In this document: positions 1-8,610 of the stretch, piece by piece
Layout: each line of letters opens with the position of its first letter
How positions within the stretch are numbered: the first letter of the stretch is position 1
DNA from: Prolixibacteraceae bacterium UBA1413
GTDB taxonomy: Bacteria; Bacteroidota; Bacteroidia; Bacteroidales; Prolixibacteraceae
Direction: 5' to 3'
Length of the DNA: 64,000 bases
Assembly: GCA_002304925.1 (NCBI GenBank)
Contig: DBPT01000020.1
Location: 1-64,000, forward strand
Position numbers and translations under genes: made by a program
The notes under the pieces: generated by a model
Databases searched by the model: none
Told to the model about the DNA's origin: nothing
Seen by the model: only the letters and a program-made list of their open reading frames with translations

Positions 1-1
1 T

Positions 2-517
2 GCTTTAAGCAGTTTCGCCGGGGTTAACAATCCTGTATGCATCAATGTGGACGGAACTGTGAGGGTACAACCAATTTATGGACGCAATTATCACGACAAG
101 CCGGGCTATACCACGACCAAAAGCAATATGGCCGGCGTGGGTACTGTGTGGGCGACTGCCGCCGACAGTCCGGCCTATTACATCAATGCGGGAACTGCCA
201 CTGTAGGCGATAACACGATAACCTACAAAGCCTTTGCTGTCGTGTGGATGCCCGACCTCACACCAGTGGGCGATCTGACTAAAAATGACCATATCATTGT
301 TTATCCTAACCCTACAAAGGGGATGGTATGGTTTGACCTGCAGGTTAATGATCCCATCATCAAAGTTGAAGTGTACGATATAAAGGGCAAACAACTCTTT
401 TGCACGGATCACGTGAAGGAAAACCATATTGATTTATCGGGACTGAAAAACGGGATTTACTTATTAAAGCTTGAAACCCATAACCAGAAATTGAATCAAA
501 AAGTGATAAAAGAATAA
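2..517 (+). CDS. T9SS type A sorting domain protein, C-terminal part
   Basis: The reading frame is open to the left edge of the window, so this is the end of a larger secreted protein. The last 75 residues form a type IX secretion (Por) sorting domain: a YPNPTKG motif after a linker, then strands with VEVYDIKGK and a GIYLLKL motif just before the C-terminus. In this family the domain directs export across the outer membrane and is cleaved, leaving the cargo secreted or anchored to the surface. The roughly 90 residues before it are rich in Thr, Tyr and Gly, as in beta-sandwich adhesin or enzyme modules, but I do not recognise a family. A GTG at 47 could be read as a start, but there is no reason to prefer it over an upstream start outside the window. 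Confidence 0.85.
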   Translation, partial: ALSSFAGVNNPVCINVDGTVRVQPIYGRNYHDKPGYTTTKSNMAGVGTVWATAADSPAYYINAGTATVGDNTITYKAFAVVWMPDLTPVGDLTKNDHIIVYPNPTKGMVWFDLQVNDPIIKVEVYDIKGKQLFCTDHVKENHIDLSGLKNGIYLLKLETHNQKLNQKVIKE

Positions 518-705
518 AAACGAGGTGCAATATAAATTGAATAGTACAAATAACCGTTGGCAGTAGGTTAAACTGCAACACCGACCGCCTATCGACAGAC
601 AAAATCTATTTCTTACAACTCAATTAAGGTTGACGTTATAATAAATAGATAAGTCTGCAAAAAACGACTTGGACGTTTTACTTGTATTTCGTGGAAAAGT
701 TATGT

Positions 706-2820
706 TTAATTTAGTCCCCGGTTTTTCAGCAGAGGCTGGATGTTGGGCTCCTTACCGCGGAACTGCAGGTAGAGTTTCATCGGATCTTCGGTGCCGCCCT
801 TTTCCAGAATGTTGCTTCGGAAGGCTTTGGCTACGGCAGGATCAAAGATATTGCCGGCCTCTTTGAAGGCTTCAAAGGCGTCGGCGTCGAGCACTTCCGA
901 CCAGGTGTAGGCATAGTAACCGCTCGAATAGCCCCATGAAAAGATATGGGCGAAATAGGTCGACCGGTAGCGGGGGATGATCTGGCTGATCAGCCCTATT
1001 TTTTCCATGGCTTTCTGTTCAAAGGCGTTGACATCGATGTTGTCGGCATTGGTCAGCGTATGGTAATCCATGTCCAACAGGGCGGCGGCGATAAATTCCG
1101 AGGTGGCGAAACCCTGGTTGAATTTGCCGGCCTTATCCAGCTTGTCGATCAATTCCTGTGGGATCACCTCGCCGGTCTGGTAGTGGCGGGCGTACATTTT
1201 CAGCACTTCAGGCTGGTCGACCCAGTGCTCCATGATCTGGGAGGGGAGTTCCACGAAATCGCGGGGAACGTTGGTCCCTGCCAGGCTCTTGTAGGTGCAC
1301 TGCGACAGCAGTCCATGCAGTCCGTGCCCGAATTCATGGAAAAGGGTTTCCACCTCGTCATAGCTTAGCAGGGAAGGCTTGTCGCCTACCGGCTTGGAGA
1401 AGTTGCAGGTGATGGAGACCACCGGCCGCACGTTGACTCCGTCGGGAGAGGTGTACTGCTCGCGGTAGTTGGTCATCCAGGCGCCTCCCTTCTTCGATGC
1501 CCGCGGAAAATAATCCATGTAGAGTACCCCGATGAAGGAGCCGTCGCCGTCTTTCACCTCATACACCTCGCATTCGGGGTGGAAGAGGGGCATGTTCTCC
1601 ATTTTGGTGAAGGTGAGTCCATAAAGCTTGTTGGCCACGCCAAAAACCCCGTCGCGGACATTGTTCAACTCGAAATAGGGACGCAGTTGCTCTTCATCAA
1701 GGTTGAACTTCTCCTTCCGCACCTTCTCGGCATAATACCACCAGTCCCAACTCTCCAGTTTGAAGTTGCCTCCTTCGCGGTCGATCATCGCCTGGATGTC
1801 GGCGGCTTCCTCTTTGGCACGGGCGATGGCCGGGGTCCACACCTGGGTAAGCAGGTTATACACATTTTCAGGTGTTTTGGCCATGTTGTCGTCGACCACG
1901 AAGGATGCCCAGTTGGGATAACCCATCAGGTTGGCCTTCTGTAGCCTCAGCTTCAGGTACTGGCGAATCACCTCCTTGTTGTCGTTTTCGTTGTCGTTGT
2001 TGGCGCGGTTGTACATCGCCTTGTAGAGCTTCTCGCGGAGTTCTCTTTTGTCAGAATAGGTGAGGAAGGGAATCCAGCTTGGCTTCTGCAGGGTAAAGAC
2101 CCATTTGCCTTCCATGCCGGCGGCTTTGGCCTCCTCGGCAGCTCCTGCCACTACATTCTCCGGAAGTCCGGCCAGATCGGCCTTATCTTCCAGAACCAGC
2201 TTGAAGCCGTTGGTCTCAGCCAGCAGGTTCTTGTCAAATTTCAGGTCAAGAAGCGCCAACTGCTCGTTGATCTTCTTCAGTTCTTCCTTCTTTTCGGCTG
2301 GAAGGTTGGCGCCCCCCCTGACGAAACCTTTGTAGGTCTCAGTGACCAGACGCATCTGTTCCGGAGTGAGGGTCAGGCTGTCACGGTTCTCGTAAACGGC
2401 CTTTACCCGTGCAAAAAGAGTTTCATTCAGGAGAATGGCATCATGGTGTTGCGAGAGCTTCGGAGCCACTTCCTCGGCGATGGCATTGAGGGAATCGTTG
2501 GTGTGGGCTTCCTTCACGTTGAAGAAAACAATGGAAACCCTGCTCAGCAGGTCACCGCTCCGGTCGAGGGCTTTGATGGTGTTGGCAAAGGTAGGCGCTT
2601 CGGCGTTGCCGGCAATGGCCTCGATTTCCGCAGCGTGCTGCGTCATCCCTTCCGTGAAGGCCGGAAGATAATGGGCATTCAGGATCTTGTCGAATGGCGG
2701 CACCTCATAGGGGGTGTCATACTTTTCAAAAAACGGGTTCATCACCTCGGTTACGGGTTGTTTTTTGCCGCACGAGATCAATATCCCCGCCACGGCAATG
2801 GTTAATACTATTTTATTCAC
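706..2820 (-). CDS. dcp: M3 family peptidyl-dipeptidase (Dcp-like), lipoprotein
   Basis: A 704-residue zinc metallopeptidase of the M3 thimet oligopeptidase/Dcp family, which trims dipeptides from the C-termini of peptides. The HEFGH zinc motif begins at about residue 495, inside the family signature LFHEFGHGLH, and the length matches Dcp. The N-terminus is a lipoprotein signal peptide with the lipobox LISC (Cys17), so the enzyme is expected to be membrane-anchored and extracytoplasmic rather than cytosolic as in E. coli. It is followed on the same strand by the GH13 gene's 5' end only after a gap with its own promoter, so it is probably a single-gene unit. An upstream TAnnTTTG element supports the chosen ATG. 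Confidence 0.93.
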   Translation of the reverse strand: MNKIVLTIAVAGILISCGKKQPVTEVMNPFFEKYDTPYEVPPFDKILNAHYLPAFTEGMTQHAAEIEAIAGNAEAPTFANTIKALDRSGDLLSRVSIVFFNVKEAHTNDSLNAIAEEVAPKLSQHHDAILLNETLFARVKAVYENRDSLTLTPEQMRLVTETYKGFVRGGANLPAEKKEELKKINEQLALLDLKFDKNLLAETNGFKLVLEDKADLAGLPENVVAGAAEEAKAAGMEGKWVFTLQKPSWIPFLTYSDKRELREKLYKAMYNRANNDNENDNKEVIRQYLKLRLQKANLMGYPNWASFVVDDNMAKTPENVYNLLTQVWTPAIARAKEEAADIQAMIDREGGNFKLESWDWWYYAEKVRKEKFNLDEEQLRPYFELNNVRDGVFGVANKLYGLTFTKMENMPLFHPECEVYEVKDGDGSFIGVLYMDYFPRASKKGGAWMTNYREQYTSPDGVNVRPVVSITCNFSKPVGDKPSLLSYDEVETLFHEFGHGLHGLLSQCTYKSLAGTNVPRDFVELPSQIMEHWVDQPEVLKMYARHYQTGEVIPQELIDKLDKAGKFNQGFATSEFIAAALLDMDYHTLTNADNIDVNAFEQKAMEKIGLISQIIPRYRSTYFAHIFSWGYSSGYYAYTWSEVLDADAFEAFKEAGNIFDPAVAKAFRSNILEKGGTEDPMKLYLQFRGKEPNIQPLLKNRGLN

Positions 2821-2843
2821 TTTGCAGAATTTAAATTGGCTTG

Positions 2844-2851
2844 CAAACTTA
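2844..2851 (-). promoter_or_regulatory. Candidate -7 element for dcp
   Basis: On the minus strand this reads TAAGTTTG, matching the Bacteroidota -7 consensus TAnnTTTG. It lies 24 nt upstream of the dcp ATG, which would give a leader of roughly 18 nt. The -33 box is poor (TTTA or TTTT 17-18 nt further upstream). Confidence 0.4.
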
Positions 2852-3019
2852 CATTTTCACCGGAATAATAAAATGAATAAAAACAGTTTTCTGCCAAAAG
2901 TAAGGAGAGACGAAGCGATTTTCAGCCTTTTATTTACCTTCCGTCTTCAGGATAATCGACAACAGCGGAGGCAATATGATCTGAGGGTAAGAACAGCCGA
3001 TCGGGTGGAACTGCCTCCA

Positions 3020-4876
3020 TTACTTATCGTCCATCCTGAGAATAAGGGATTGCAGGGGCTGAAGGGTGAGTTGCAAGGAGGCCCCCGTCCCTGTTACTTT
3101 CAGTGGCACTGTTTCTTCCGACAACTGATCTTTCATCGTCAGGGTTCCTTCTTTCACTCCCCAGGCGTTGGTGATCTCCTGCGGAAGCTGCAGCTCTACA
3201 CTCTGCCCGGCTGTGGCGTCGAAACTGCAGACGATGATCAGTTTTTCTCCCTCTGCCCATCTGACGAAGCTGAAGAGCTTATCTCCGTAGCTGGGGGTGC
3301 GCTCCCTGTTAAAGGTGTGTATTTCGCGGTATTCGCCCAAAAGGGCAGGACTGGCGAGGGTGAAGTTCAGCAGTTTCTTATAATATTCACGCAAGGCGGC
3401 CTCTTCAGGAAGAAGCGCCCCGCCGTCGAATGCGCCGCCGTTCATCCATCGCTGATGGTGGGGTACCCCAATGTAGTCGAAGATGGAGGTGCGCGACGGA
3501 TCTCCGAACCCTGGTTCCTCAGCCCCCGGTTCTCCTACCTCCTGGCCGAAATAGATCATCGTAGGGGAGGTGCTGATGGTAGCCGAAAGGACCATTGCCG
3601 GCAGGGCCTTGCGGGGATCGCCGGCAAATCCCGGACTGGCGATGCGCTGCTCGTCGTGGTTCTCCAGGAAGTGCAGCATGTGGTGTTCTATATCGGCCAG
3701 TCCGGCCTGGACAGCCGCCAGGTGGTCGGTCGATCCATGCCCCTGTATGATGTGCTTCAGCGTGTCGTACAACTCCACTTTGTCATAGAGATAGTCCATC
3801 TTACCTTTGTGAATATAATCGCGGTAAAGCGTAGGATTGTAGACCTCGGCAAGCAGGAAGGCCTCCGGATTTTTATGTTTGATGGAGGAGTTCATGAAGC
3901 TCCAGAATTCCACGGGCACCATTTCGGCCATGTCGAAGCGGAAGCCGTCGACCCCCTGGTCGAGCCAGAAGAGGGCGATATCGCGGAATTTCACCCATGA
4001 TGCCGGCACATCCTTGTCCTGCCAGTAGGCAAAATGGGCTTCCACGGGCTTCTGGTCGTACCCTTCGGGCAGAAGGTCAAAATCCTTGCTCCCGTCGGGG
4101 CGCACCCCGAAGTTGATTTTTACCGTTTCATACCAGTCCCAGTGGGAAGGCTGGGGTTCACGGGAGCCGTTGCCGGTCCATTTGGCGGGGGTTTCCCCAA
4201 AATAGCCGTCGGCCAACGGATGGGCTTCCCCTCCCAGGGGTTGGTATCCGTTCTGTGGTTCCGGAACCTCGAAAGGCTTCCCCGGAATATAGTAAAAGTC
4301 GTTGTCACGGGCATATTCCACCGTGGTGTCGTCGTTTTCCCCGAACCCGGCCACTCCCGCGGGTTTGGCGATGCTCTCATAGCGGCGCGCTACATGGTTG
4401 GGGACTATGTCGATGATCACCTTCATCCCCGCACGGTGGCTCCTCTCCACCAGGCTGCGGAACTCCTCCAGCCTTCGTGCCGGATCAACCGCCAGGTCGG
4501 GATCGACACTGTAGTAATCTTTTACCGCATAGGGCGAGCCGGCACGCCCCTTGACCACGTCGGGATCGTCGGGGGTGATGCCAAAGGAGGAGTAATCGGT
4601 TACCGTGGCATGATGTGGTATTCCCGTATACCAGATATGGGTCACCCCTAACGCCCTGATCTCCTGCAAGGCCTTGTCGGTAAAATCGTTCATTTTGCCC
4701 ACGCCATTCTCCTCCGGGGTGCCCCACGGCTTGTAGGTGGTTTGGGTATTTCCGAAGAGGCGGGTGAAAACCTGGTAAACAACGACTTTCCCCCCTCCGG
4801 GAGAGGATATCTTCGTGTCTGGGGTTTGGCAGGCTGCCAGAAGAGCCGCCAGAAGAAGGAGGACGATTCTTTTCAT
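3020..4876 (-). CDS. GH13 alpha-amylase-type glycoside hydrolase, lipoprotein
   Basis: A 618-residue alpha-amylase-family enzyme that hydrolyses or rearranges alpha-glucans. All conserved GH13 regions are visible: DIVPNH (about residues 156-161), GFRFDMAE with nucleophile Asp315, LLAEVYNP with acid/base Glu344, and ENHDEQR with transition-state stabiliser Asp408. The start was placed at the ATG at 4876 because this begins a clean lipoprotein signal peptide (MKRIVLLLLAALLAAC, lipobox LAAC); an upstream in-frame ATG at 4900 would only add eight residues before it. A C-terminal beta domain follows the barrel. No SusC/SusD pair is adjacent, so this is not a typical starch-utilisation locus. Exact substrate specificity (starch, maltodextrin or a trehalose-type reaction) cannot be read from the sequence. 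Confidence 0.9.
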   Translation of the reverse strand: MKRIVLLLLAALLAACQTPDTKISSPGGGKVVVYQVFTRLFGNTQTTYKPWGTPEENGVGKMNDFTDKALQEIRALGVTHIWYTGIPHHATVTDYSSFGITPDDPDVVKGRAGSPYAVKDYYSVDPDLAVDPARRLEEFRSLVERSHRAGMKVIIDIVPNHVARRYESIAKPAGVAGFGENDDTTVEYARDNDFYYIPGKPFEVPEPQNGYQPLGGEAHPLADGYFGETPAKWTGNGSREPQPSHWDWYETVKINFGVRPDGSKDFDLLPEGYDQKPVEAHFAYWQDKDVPASWVKFRDIALFWLDQGVDGFRFDMAEMVPVEFWSFMNSSIKHKNPEAFLLAEVYNPTLYRDYIHKGKMDYLYDKVELYDTLKHIIQGHGSTDHLAAVQAGLADIEHHMLHFLENHDEQRIASPGFAGDPRKALPAMVLSATISTSPTMIYFGQEVGEPGAEEPGFGDPSRTSIFDYIGVPHHQRWMNGGAFDGGALLPEEAALREYYKKLLNFTLASPALLGEYREIHTFNRERTPSYGDKLFSFVRWAEGEKLIIVCSFDATAGQSVELQLPQEITNAWGVKEGTLTMKDQLSEETVPLKVTGTGASLQLTLQPLQSLILRMDDK

Positions 4877-4955
4877 AGGTCTCAGGAATTGTTGGGTCAC
4901 CGCTGCCAGGGCCCACGAAAGGTTCCGACCTGCAGAACCCGGATGTTAAGTGTAT

Positions 4956-4985
4956 CAAAGATAACAGGCTTTTTTTAATTGTAAA
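4956..4985 (-). promoter_or_regulatory. Candidate promoter of the GH13 gene
   Basis: Minus-strand TATCTTTG (4956-4963) fits TAnnTTTG, with TTTA 18 nt upstream (4982-4985) as a weak -33 box. It overlaps the divergent candidate promoter at 4978-5007, so the two genes would compete for polymerase or share control. Confidence 0.4.
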
Positions 4986-5007
4986 TTGACGGAAGGTGCT
5001 ATTTTTG
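4978..5007 (+). promoter_or_regulatory. Candidate promoter of the gene at 5030
   Basis: ATTG at 4978-4981, an 18-nt spacer, then TATTTTTG at 5000-5007, which matches the Bacteroidota -7 consensus TAnnTTTG. The expected start point is about 16 nt before the ATG at 5030. Confidence 0.5.
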
Positions 5008-5029
5008 TGTTCCAACTCAAAAGCATCGG

Positions 5030-5794
5030 ATGGACGAAGAGTTCCTATACAAAAGAATTCAGAAAGCGCTGGAAAATATACCTGAGAATTTTAACATTCT
5101 GGAGGAACAGATCGATGTTCAGCTCCAGATAGAGTATTTTGAATTTGCCGGGAAATTCCGCAAAGGGAAAGATGTCGGTCTGATGATTGAACAGAAGGAA
5201 TTATTGTTTGATCCGTCTCAGCCAGCTGAACTGAAAAGAAAAATCTTGGTAGCACTGGCTTCTTCGGTTGAAGTGGAATCTTTCAGGACCATCGAGAAGT
5301 ATTTTAAGAATCCCGATGAGGGAATGCGGGAATGGTCGGTTCTGGCGCTTCAGGAGAGCAGGATGTTGTTGCAGAGTTCCCTGCTCGACGAACAGCAGGT
5401 TTTTATTTCGACCGGATTGGGAGGAAAGGGTCAGAAGTTGCGCTATTTCGTGGTTTTTCTGAGCCAAGGGGGGAAGGAACTCACTGCGATGCAAAAAAAA
5501 CTGCTTTATGACGAGTTAAAATATGTGCTTGACAGAAATGAAGGTGAGATAGAGGAATTTACGACAAAGCTTGATTATACCACGGCGGTGGTAATTTTGC
5601 CTTTGAAAGCGTTGCTGAAAGATATTTTTCGGGGAGTCATTGATGAATGCAATCAATATGGCAATTTTCTGAAGGACGACATGGTCATCACCAATGTGAA
5701 ACGGCTCAATCCTGTGGAAATTGTCGAAATCCTCAATCAGCAGAAAATGGGTGGGGAGATGGATAAATTGGCCGACGAAGAAAGTTCCGGATGA
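5030..5794 (+). CDS. Conserved hypothetical protein, helical
   Basis: A 254-residue protein that I do not recognise. It has no signal peptide or membrane segment, so it is probably cytoplasmic. It is rich in Glu, Lys and Leu and predicted largely helical; residues about 65-115 (around KILVALASS and EWSVLALQES) look like a pair of HEAT-type helices. It carries no catalytic motif, cysteine cluster or nucleotide-binding loop. The promoter with a short leader and normal codon use support a real gene. It stands alone between the divergent GH13 gene and the propeller locus 304 nt downstream, and its role cannot be inferred. Confidence 0.75.
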   Translation: MDEEFLYKRIQKALENIPENFNILEEQIDVQLQIEYFEFAGKFRKGKDVGLMIEQKELLFDPSQPAELKRKILVALASSVEVESFRTIEKYFKNPDEGMREWSVLALQESRMLLQSSLLDEQQVFISTGLGGKGQKLRYFVVFLSQGGKELTAMQKKLLYDELKYVLDRNEGEIEEFTTKLDYTTAVVILPLKALLKDIFRGVIDECNQYGNFLKDDMVITNVKRLNPVEIVEILNQQKMGGEMDKLADEESSG

Positions 5795-6098
5795 TATTCA
5801 GGGGTTGTCTTGCATCCTGGAATCAACAACCTTACGCTTCCCGGAGGTTCCGGTTGCGGCAACGAGGTGACCGCTCCCTGGCGGAAGTCACTTTCCGGTT
5901 GTAATTTTTCAGATTAATTCCATGAATTCTGCATGGCCTGTCAGATCATGCGGGTATTTCCTGTTTATTTCAGCAGGTTTTGTTTTGTTAACATGCTGTT
6001 AATTTCCTCTGAGTTAAAGAATTTTAAATTATTTTTCGGCACAAATCGATGTTCGGAAAGTAACTTTTTAATTCAAAAGTTTTATAATTTGAAAGAAT
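5795..6098. other. Intergenic region before the propeller locus
   Basis: A 304-nt stretch without a convincing gene. The second half is AT-rich and contains TTTG- and TTAATTT-like runs, so a promoter for the downstream locus is expected here, but I see no element matching both consensus boxes at the right spacing. I found no tRNA and no strong terminator hairpin. Confidence 0.5.
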
Positions 6099-7310
6099 AT
6101 GAATATTAAAGCGTTTGTTACTGTCATTTTTTTGGCTGCAAGTGGATTTCTTTTTGCACAGGCACCCACGCTCTGGCGGGGGCCTCACGGGAACGGAAAT
6201 TATGATGATAAGGGGCTGCTGCGAAGCTGGCCGGCAGAAGGCCCGCAGATTCTCTGGAGTTATGATCAGTTGGGGGCTGGTTTTTCTTCGCCCGTCGTGG
6301 CCAATAGCAAGATTTATCTTTCGGGGACAGAGGAAAACATGGGGTATGTTTATGCGTTGTCCAATGAAGGAAAGCTTCTCTGGAAAGTCCCGTATGCTCC
6401 CGAATTTACGGAGAGTTACCCCGGATCGAGAAGTTCGCCGGTCATTGCGGGAAATCTTCTCTACCAGTATTCGGGATTGGGGGTGGTTACCTGCATGGAT
6501 TCGGAAACCGGAAAGGTAAAGTGGAAAAAGGATACTTTCCAGGAATTTGGAGGGCGCAACGTGCAATGGGGTGTCACCGAAACCTTTGCCATTGACGGTA
6601 ACAAGCTCTTTGTAACCCCGGGGGGTCCTGAAAAGACCGTTGTGGCCCTGGACCGGATGACCGGAGCTTTGCTGTGGTCAGCCCAGGTGAAAGGTGACCT
6701 CTCGGGCTATTGTACTCCCCTGGTGGTGAAAATCCCGGGCCGTACCCTGCTGGTTACCCATACAGCATCCCATATTGCCGGACTGGATGCCCAAACCGGC
6801 AAATTATTATGGACCTTTCACCATCCCAACCAATGGAGCGTTCAGGCCAATACCCCCATTTATCATGACGGGGCTCTGTTTTGTTTCAGCGGATACGGAC
6901 AGGGCGGGGTAAAACTCAGGCTTTCGGCCGACGGCACTTCCGTTCACCCGGAATGGGTGTCCAAATCAATGGATAACCGTATCGGGGGTGCGGTCCTGGT
7001 GAACGGATATATATACGGTTCAGGAGATCAAAACCGCTATTGGATGGCCATCGACTGGAAAACAGGTGAGGAAAAATACCAGGCGAAGGGATTGGCCAAC
7101 GGAACCGTCATCTCTGCTGACGGACTGCTGTTCGGGTATACCGACCGGGGCGAACTTTTCATGGCGGAGGCCGATCCCGGGGGACTTAACATTCTGGGAA
7201 AGACCAAGGTGTCATTGGGCACTGCGCAGCACTGGGCCCATCTGGTCATCGACAACGGCCGCCTTCTGGTCCGGCACGGGAATGCACTTATCGTTTATAA
7301 AATCAGGTAA
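6099..7310 (+). CDS. Secreted PQQ-like beta-propeller protein (1st of locus)
   Basis: A 403-residue protein with a signal peptide (residues 1 to about 20, ending LFAQA) followed by PQQ/BamB-type propeller blades. The blade signature, a turn of the form xDxxTGxxxW, recurs: LSNEGKLLW, MDSETGKVKW, LDRMTGALLW, LDAQTGKLLW and IDWKTGEEKY. It carries no heme motif (CxxCH) and no vicinal disulfide typical of PQQ dehydrogenases, so I do not assign dehydrogenase activity; it may be a binding or scaffold propeller. The C-terminus (HWAHLVIDNGRLLVRHG) is nearly repeated in the next protein, showing that the two are tandem paralogs. The stop is one nucleotide from the next ATG, indicating co-translation. 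Confidence 0.85.
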   Translation: MNIKAFVTVIFLAASGFLFAQAPTLWRGPHGNGNYDDKGLLRSWPAEGPQILWSYDQLGAGFSSPVVANSKIYLSGTEENMGYVYALSNEGKLLWKVPYAPEFTESYPGSRSSPVIAGNLLYQYSGLGVVTCMDSETGKVKWKKDTFQEFGGRNVQWGVTETFAIDGNKLFVTPGGPEKTVVALDRMTGALLWSAQVKGDLSGYCTPLVVKIPGRTLLVTHTASHIAGLDAQTGKLLWTFHHPNQWSVQANTPIYHDGALFCFSGYGQGGVKLRLSADGTSVHPEWVSKSMDNRIGGAVLVNGYIYGSGDQNRYWMAIDWKTGEEKYQAKGLANGTVISADGLLFGYTDRGELFMAEADPGGLNILGKTKVSLGTAQHWAHLVIDNGRLLVRHGNALIVYKIR

Positions 7311-7311
7311 A

Positions 7312-8601
7312 ATGACGAACCGGAATCATATCTGGAAGATGGAAGGAAAAGCCAATGCATCCGTGGGCTCAGGACTGCTTATCCTCCTGTTTTTTTTCCT
7401 CAGTTTTTCCTCTGCGGCCCAAGTTGCCCAATGGCGCGGTGAAATGCGTGACGGAAAATTCGGAAGCGAAAAAAAACTCCTGAAATCATGGCCTGCCGAA
7501 GGACCTGAACTTTTGCTCAAGGTGGATAACCTGGGGAAAGGTTTTTCTTCTCCCATCATGGCCGACAATATTATTTACATAACGGGGTTGAAGGATACCC
7601 TTGATTATATCTCCGCGGTCGATATGGAGGGAAACATTTTGTGGCAGCGTACATATGGTGTCGCCTGGAAGCAGTCCTATCCCGACACCCGAACATCTCC
7701 CACCATTGACGGAGAGAGGATTTATGTGTTTTCGGGATCAGGCCGGCTCAGCTGTCTGAACCGGGCCGACGGATCAGTGATATGGGCTGTGGAAGTTGAC
7801 CGCGATTATGAGTCGGAGTGGCATCTCTGGGGAATTTCCGAAAGTCCCCTGGTCGATGGTGACCGGGTGATCTGTTCCCCGGGAGGGGCAAAGACTTCGG
7901 TGGTGGCTTTCGATAAAATGACGGGAAAAGAGGTTTGGCGTACCGAACCGGTTGGCGGACCCCGGTGCTATATTTCTCCCGTAATTTATGAATATGACAA
8001 ATTCCGGTTGATCCTGGCAGCAACAGGACAATACCTGATCGCCATCGTTCCCGAAACCGGAAAGGTGGCCTGGTCATACCAGTATTGGAGCAGTGAAAAA
8101 TGGGATCAGTCTGGACTGATCTGGGCCAACACGCCGATCTTTTACAAGGATGAGATCTTTATCTCAATGGGGTATGACTACAAGGCTGTGATGCTGAAAA
8201 TGAATAACGAAGGAACCGGTGTTACCGAAAAATTCTTCAGTGACGTACTCGATAACCATCACCACGGGGTAATCGTACACGATGGTTACCTATACGGATC
8301 CAACTGGATCAACAACGGCAAAGGAAATTGGGTGTGCCTTGACTGGAACACCGGTGAGGTGAAATGGGAAACCACCTGGGAAAACAAAGGTTCCATCGTG
8401 TTTTCCGATGGAATGTTCTATCTGTATGAGGAGAAGAGGGGAAATGTGGGATTGCTGCTCCCTGATCCTGAAAAATTCAACCTGGTGAGTTCATTCCGCA
8501 TTACCGACGGCAGCGGCCCCCACTGGGCACACCCTTTTATCCGCGACGGGAAAATGTTTCTCCGCCACGGAGAAGTCCTGATGGTATTTAAAATCCAATG
8601 A
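7312..8601 (+). CDS. Secreted PQQ-like beta-propeller protein (2nd of locus)
   Basis: A 429-residue paralog of the preceding protein. The start at 7312 lies 1 nt after the upstream stop; an alternative ATG at 7339 would shorten a slightly long signal region (hydrophobic core LLILLFFFLSFSS, cleavage likely near SSAAQ). Blade turns include VDMEGNILW, LNRADGSVIW, FDKMTGKEVW, VPETGKVAW and LDWNTGEVKW. The C-terminal motif HWAHPFIRDGKMFLRHG matches the paralog. No cofactor ligand or heme motif is apparent. It is expected to be periplasmic or surface-exposed and translated together with its neighbours. The substrate or binding partner is unknown. Confidence 0.85.
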   Translation: MTNRNHIWKMEGKANASVGSGLLILLFFFLSFSSAAQVAQWRGEMRDGKFGSEKKLLKSWPAEGPELLLKVDNLGKGFSSPIMADNIIYITGLKDTLDYISAVDMEGNILWQRTYGVAWKQSYPDTRTSPTIDGERIYVFSGSGRLSCLNRADGSVIWAVEVDRDYESEWHLWGISESPLVDGDRVICSPGGAKTSVVAFDKMTGKEVWRTEPVGGPRCYISPVIYEYDKFRLILAATGQYLIAIVPETGKVAWSYQYWSSEKWDQSGLIWANTPIFYKDEIFISMGYDYKAVMLKMNNEGTGVTEKFFSDVLDNHHHGVIVHDGYLYGSNWINNGKGNWVCLDWNTGEVKWETTWENKGSIVFSDGMFYLYEEKRGNVGLLLPDPEKFNLVSSFRITDGSGPHWAHPFIRDGKMFLRHGEVLMVFKIQ

Positions 8602-8610
8602 GGATGAAGC

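Noticed and set aside
2714..4000. Long plus-strand frame across the dcp and GH13 genes
   Set aside because: It overlaps conserved catalytic regions of the GH13 enzyme on the other strand and has no domain content.
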